This document shows, one piece after another, positions 61,767 through 64,000 of a stretch of 64,000 nucleotides of DNA. Positions within the stretch are counted from its first letter, which is position 1. Each line of letters begins with the position of its first letter. The notes beneath the pieces were generated by a model that was given only the letters and a program-made list of their open reading frames with translations, had not been told where the DNA came from and made no database searches. The position numbers and the translations under genes were made by a program. This DNA comes from Psychroflexus curvus (GTDB lineage Bacteria; Bacteroidota; Bacteroidia; Flavobacteriales; Flavobacteriaceae): NCBI RefSeq assembly GCF_020164585.1, contig NZ_JAIQZF010000001.1, positions 186,001 to 250,000 on the forward strand. The letters are read 5' to 3'.

Positions 61767-62750
61767 TTATTCCTTAAAATAGTCCCAGGTTATTTTTATT
61801 CCTTTCTGCACACTGAATTTAGGGTCATATCCTAACATTTTTTTGGCTTTATCTATGGTGGCTAAAGAGTCTCTAACATCGCCTACTCTTGGTGGGCCAT
61901 AACTAGCTTTTAGATAAAGGTTTGAAGCCTCTTGTAAAGATTCCCAAAGCTTATTTAAACTGATGCGTTCACCGCAAGCCACATTATAGACCTGATTTGT
62001 TGATTCTTTTTTAGCAAAAGCAGCTTTAATATTAGCCTGCACTGCATTTTCTACAAAGGTAAAGTCTCGGGTTTGCTCTCCATCTCCATTTATAGTAGGT
62101 GGTTTTTTGTCTTTAAGCGCCTGCATAAATAAAGGGATAACCGCTGCATAAGCGCCCTGCGGACTTTGTTTAGGTCCAAACACATTGAAATAACGCAACC
62201 CGATAATTTCCATCCCGTAGGTTTTGGCAAATACATCAGCATAAAGCTCATTGACGTATTTGGTTACCGCATAAGGTGATAAGGGTTTTCCTATTTTATG
62301 TTCAACTTTCGGCAGAGCAGGACTGTCGCCATAAGTAGAACTGGAAGCAGCATAAACAAAACGCTTCACAGAATCAGAAGTTTTACAGGCCACCAGCATA
62401 TTCAAAAAACCAGACACATTCACTTCGTTACTGGTAACAGGGTCGTCGATGGAACGAGGAACAGAGCCCAGGGCGGCTTGATGTAAGACAATGTCTATAT
62501 CTTTAACTGCCTTTTTGCAGTCTTCGGGGTTTCTGATGTCTCCTTCCTGGAATTCGAAATTAAGCTCATTCTCAAATTCAGAGATATTCTTTCTGTAGCC
62601 ATTGGATAAATTGTCTAAAACACGAACTTGTTTTGCGCCGAACTTCAGTAAATATTCAACGATATTGGAGCCTATAAACCCCGCACCGCCAGTAACAAGA
62701 AACCTGAATTCACTTAAATCTGTGTCGTGATAAACATGTGTATACCTCAT
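61767..62750 (-). CDS. UDP-N-acetylglucosamine 4-epimerase-like SDR (WbpP/TviC type)
   Basis: 327 residues. Rossmann start FLVTGGAGFIGSNIVEYLL (GxxGxxG, about 18-24), VRVLDNLSNGYRKNI, GDIRNPEDC, then AASSSTYGDSP and the YxxxK catalytic pair in SPYAVTKYVNELY (about 160), and late GDGEQTRDFTFV. The extended SDR family with these blocks includes WbpP and TviC, which interconvert UDP-GlcNAc/GalNAc or their uronic acids for polysaccharide synthesis. It overlaps the upstream dehydrogenase by 4 nt. Confidence 0.9.
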   Translation of the reverse strand: MRYTHVYHDTDLSEFRFLVTGGAGFIGSNIVEYLLKFGAKQVRVLDNLSNGYRKNISEFENELNFEFQEGDIRNPEDCKKAVKDIDIVLHQAALGSVPRSIDDPVTSNEVNVSGFLNMLVACKTSDSVKRFVYAASSSTYGDSPALPKVEHKIGKPLSPYAVTKYVNELYADVFAKTYGMEIIGLRYFNVFGPKQSPQGAYAAVIPLFMQALKDKKPPTINGDGEQTRDFTFVENAVQANIKAAFAKKESTNQVYNVACGERISLNKLWESLQEASNLYLKASYGPPRVGDVRDSLATIDKAKKMLGYDPKFSVQKGIKITWDYFKE

Positions 62751-64000
62751 AATCTACCATCAATTATATCTGTTGGTAAAAAAGATTTGACATCGAATAT
62801 AATAGCTTTTTCATTTTTTAATGCACTGAAATCCAATTTTAGAAACTCTCTGTGAGAAACCGCCAGGACAATGCTGTCGTAGGTTGAGTTAATTTCGTTG
62901 CACCTTAACAAATCAATTCCGAATAGTGTTTTCACTTCTTCTTTATTTGCCCACGGATCGCAGACATCGACATGCATATTATACGTCTGCAATTCTTCAA
63001 TCACATCTATGGCTTTTGTATTTCGTGTATCGGGGCAGTTTTCTTTAAAGGTGATTCCTAAGACCAGCGCTTTTCCATTTTTAACTTTAGCTTCTTTATT
63101 CAGCATAAGTTTTATAACTTCATTGGCCACATATTTACCCATACCGTCGTTCATTCGTCTTCCAGATAGAATGATTTCCGGATTATAGCCAACTTCCAGA
63201 GCTTTTTGAGCTAAATAGTAAGGATCCACACCAATACAATGACCGCCCACTAGACCCGGGCTGTATTTGGTGAAATTCCATTTGGTTGCAGCAGCTTCAA
63301 TAACTTCATGCGTATCGATATTTAGCAGTCTAAATATTTTAGACAATTCATTTACGAAGGCAATATTGATATCTCTTTGCGAATTTTCTATAACTTTTGC
63401 AGCTTCTGCTACTTTTATACTACTGGCCAGGTGTGTCCCGGCGGTAATGACCGAGGCATATAATTCATCTACTTTTTTAGCAATTTCCGGAGTAGATCCT
63501 GAAGTCACTTTTAGTATACTGGTTACTGTATGAATTTTGTCTCCCGGATTGATACGCTCGGGTGAATACCCTGCGAAAAAATCTTTATTAAAAGTCTTAC
63601 CTGAAAACTGCTCTAAAACAGGAACACAAATTTCTTCAGTCACCCCAGGGTAAACCGTTGACTCATAGATAACAATATCGCCGTCTTTCAATAATCTCCC
63701 AATAGTTTCACTTGCTTTTATCAGTGGCGTCAATACGGGTTGTCTATTTTGATCTGTCGGTGTCGGAACCGTTACAATGAATATGCTTGCTTCTTTCATG
63801 TCATCTGGATCAGTTGACAATTTCATAGCAGGTGTGGCAGTCTCACTTAAGGCTTTCCGCAATTTTTCATCAGACACTTCCAGGGTGTGGTCGGTGCCTT
63901 TTTTCAGCTCATCAATTCTAGACTGATTGATATCAAACCCAATAACTTTATACTTTTCGGCGAAGGCTACTGCTAGCGGTAAGCCAACGTAACCAAGGCC
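62747..64000 (-). CDS. UDP-N-acetyl-hexosamine 6-dehydrogenase (WbpO/TviB-like), 5' end outside window
   Basis: Partial: the frame is still open at the window edge, where GLGYVGLPLAVAFAEKYKVI shows the NAD-binding Rossmann motif, so only a few N-terminal residues are missing. Later VTVPTPTDQNRQP, ESTVYPGVTEE, YSPERINPGDK, and the catalytic Cys in VGGHCIGVDPYYL (within GGHCI); C-terminal domain VLGITFKENCPDTRNTKAID. It oxidises the C6 of UDP-GlcNAc/GalNAc to the uronic acid, feeding the downstream epimerase for capsule or O-antigen synthesis. Confidence 0.93.
   Translation of the reverse strand, partial: GLGYVGLPLAVAFAEKYKVIGFDINQSRIDELKKGTDHTLEVSDEKLRKALSETATPAMKLSTDPDDMKEASIFIVTVPTPTDQNRQPVLTPLIKASETIGRLLKDGDIVIYESTVYPGVTEEICVPVLEQFSGKTFNKDFFAGYSPERINPGDKIHTVTSILKVTSGSTPEIAKKVDELYASVITAGTHLASSIKVAEAAKVIENSQRDINIAFVNELSKIFRLLNIDTHEVIEAAATKWNFTKYSPGLVGGHCIGVDPYYLAQKALEVGYNPEIILSGRRMNDGMGKYVANEVIKLMLNKEAKVKNGKALVLGITFKENCPDTRNTKAIDVIEELQTYNMHVDVCDPWANKEEVKTLFGIDLLRCNEINSTYDSIVLAVSHREFLKLDFSALKNEKAIIFDVKSFLPTDIIDGRL

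Overview
The window looks like a chromosomal stretch of a marine or polar member of the Flavobacteriaceae (Bacteroidota). The evidence is type IX secretion (T9SS) C-terminal tails on two exported enzymes, TAnnTTTG-type promoter elements, weak ribosome binding sites, low GC, tandem GH16 laminarinases, a DUF3494 ice-binding lipoprotein, a eukaryote-like topoisomerase IB and several Bacteroidota-typical DUF families. The ice-binding protein suggests a cold or sea-ice habitat. A Psychroflexus-like organism is my guess, but nothing in the window proves a genus.

Layout. 0-30 kb is mostly chromosome: laminarin degradation (two GH16 enzymes), an S9 peptidase, a decayed HEPN/MNT toxin-antitoxin pair, an AlkB-like monooxygenase, a lipid A deacylase cluster (LpxR-like gene plus a PagL-like gene split by an IS110 element), NhaA, a cupin, an arylsulfotransferase-like T9SS protein, an AI-2E-type permease, an OmpA barrel protein, the ice-binding lipoprotein, an AraC-type regulator, an endonuclease/exonuclease/phosphatase protein, topoisomerase IB, and a TPR-class III cyclase next to a Pycsar-effector-like membrane protein. 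Degenerate word-like tandem repeats lie between several of these genes.

32.2-55.8 kb appears to be an integrated mobile element. It is bracketed by near-identical 19-bp direct repeats (32170 and 55774). Its right end carries a tyrosine recombinase, excisionase-like HTH proteins, zinc-finger proteins and a primase-helicase-like ATPase, just downstream of mnmE (trmE). Its cargo is a tightly packed operon that reads as a DISARM class 2-like defence system: C5-cytosine methyltransferase (DrmMII-like), NERD nuclease-superfamily 1 helicase, a DrmE-like protein, the large DrmA helicase, the DUF1998 protein DrmB, then an HNH endonuclease and an orphan membrane-anchored protein. No phospholipase D protein (DrmC) is visible; the NERD-helicase and the HNH protein occur where extra nuclease functions would be expected. 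This is the most interesting system in the window.

55.9-64 kb is conserved chromosome: mnmE, a DUF4870 protein, dnaN, two rhodaneses, a MarR-nitroreductase-YceI cluster, and two nucleotide-sugar genes (WbpP/WbpO-like) whose second member runs off the window edge.

All calls come from reading the sequence; no database search was run. Domain positions are approximate.
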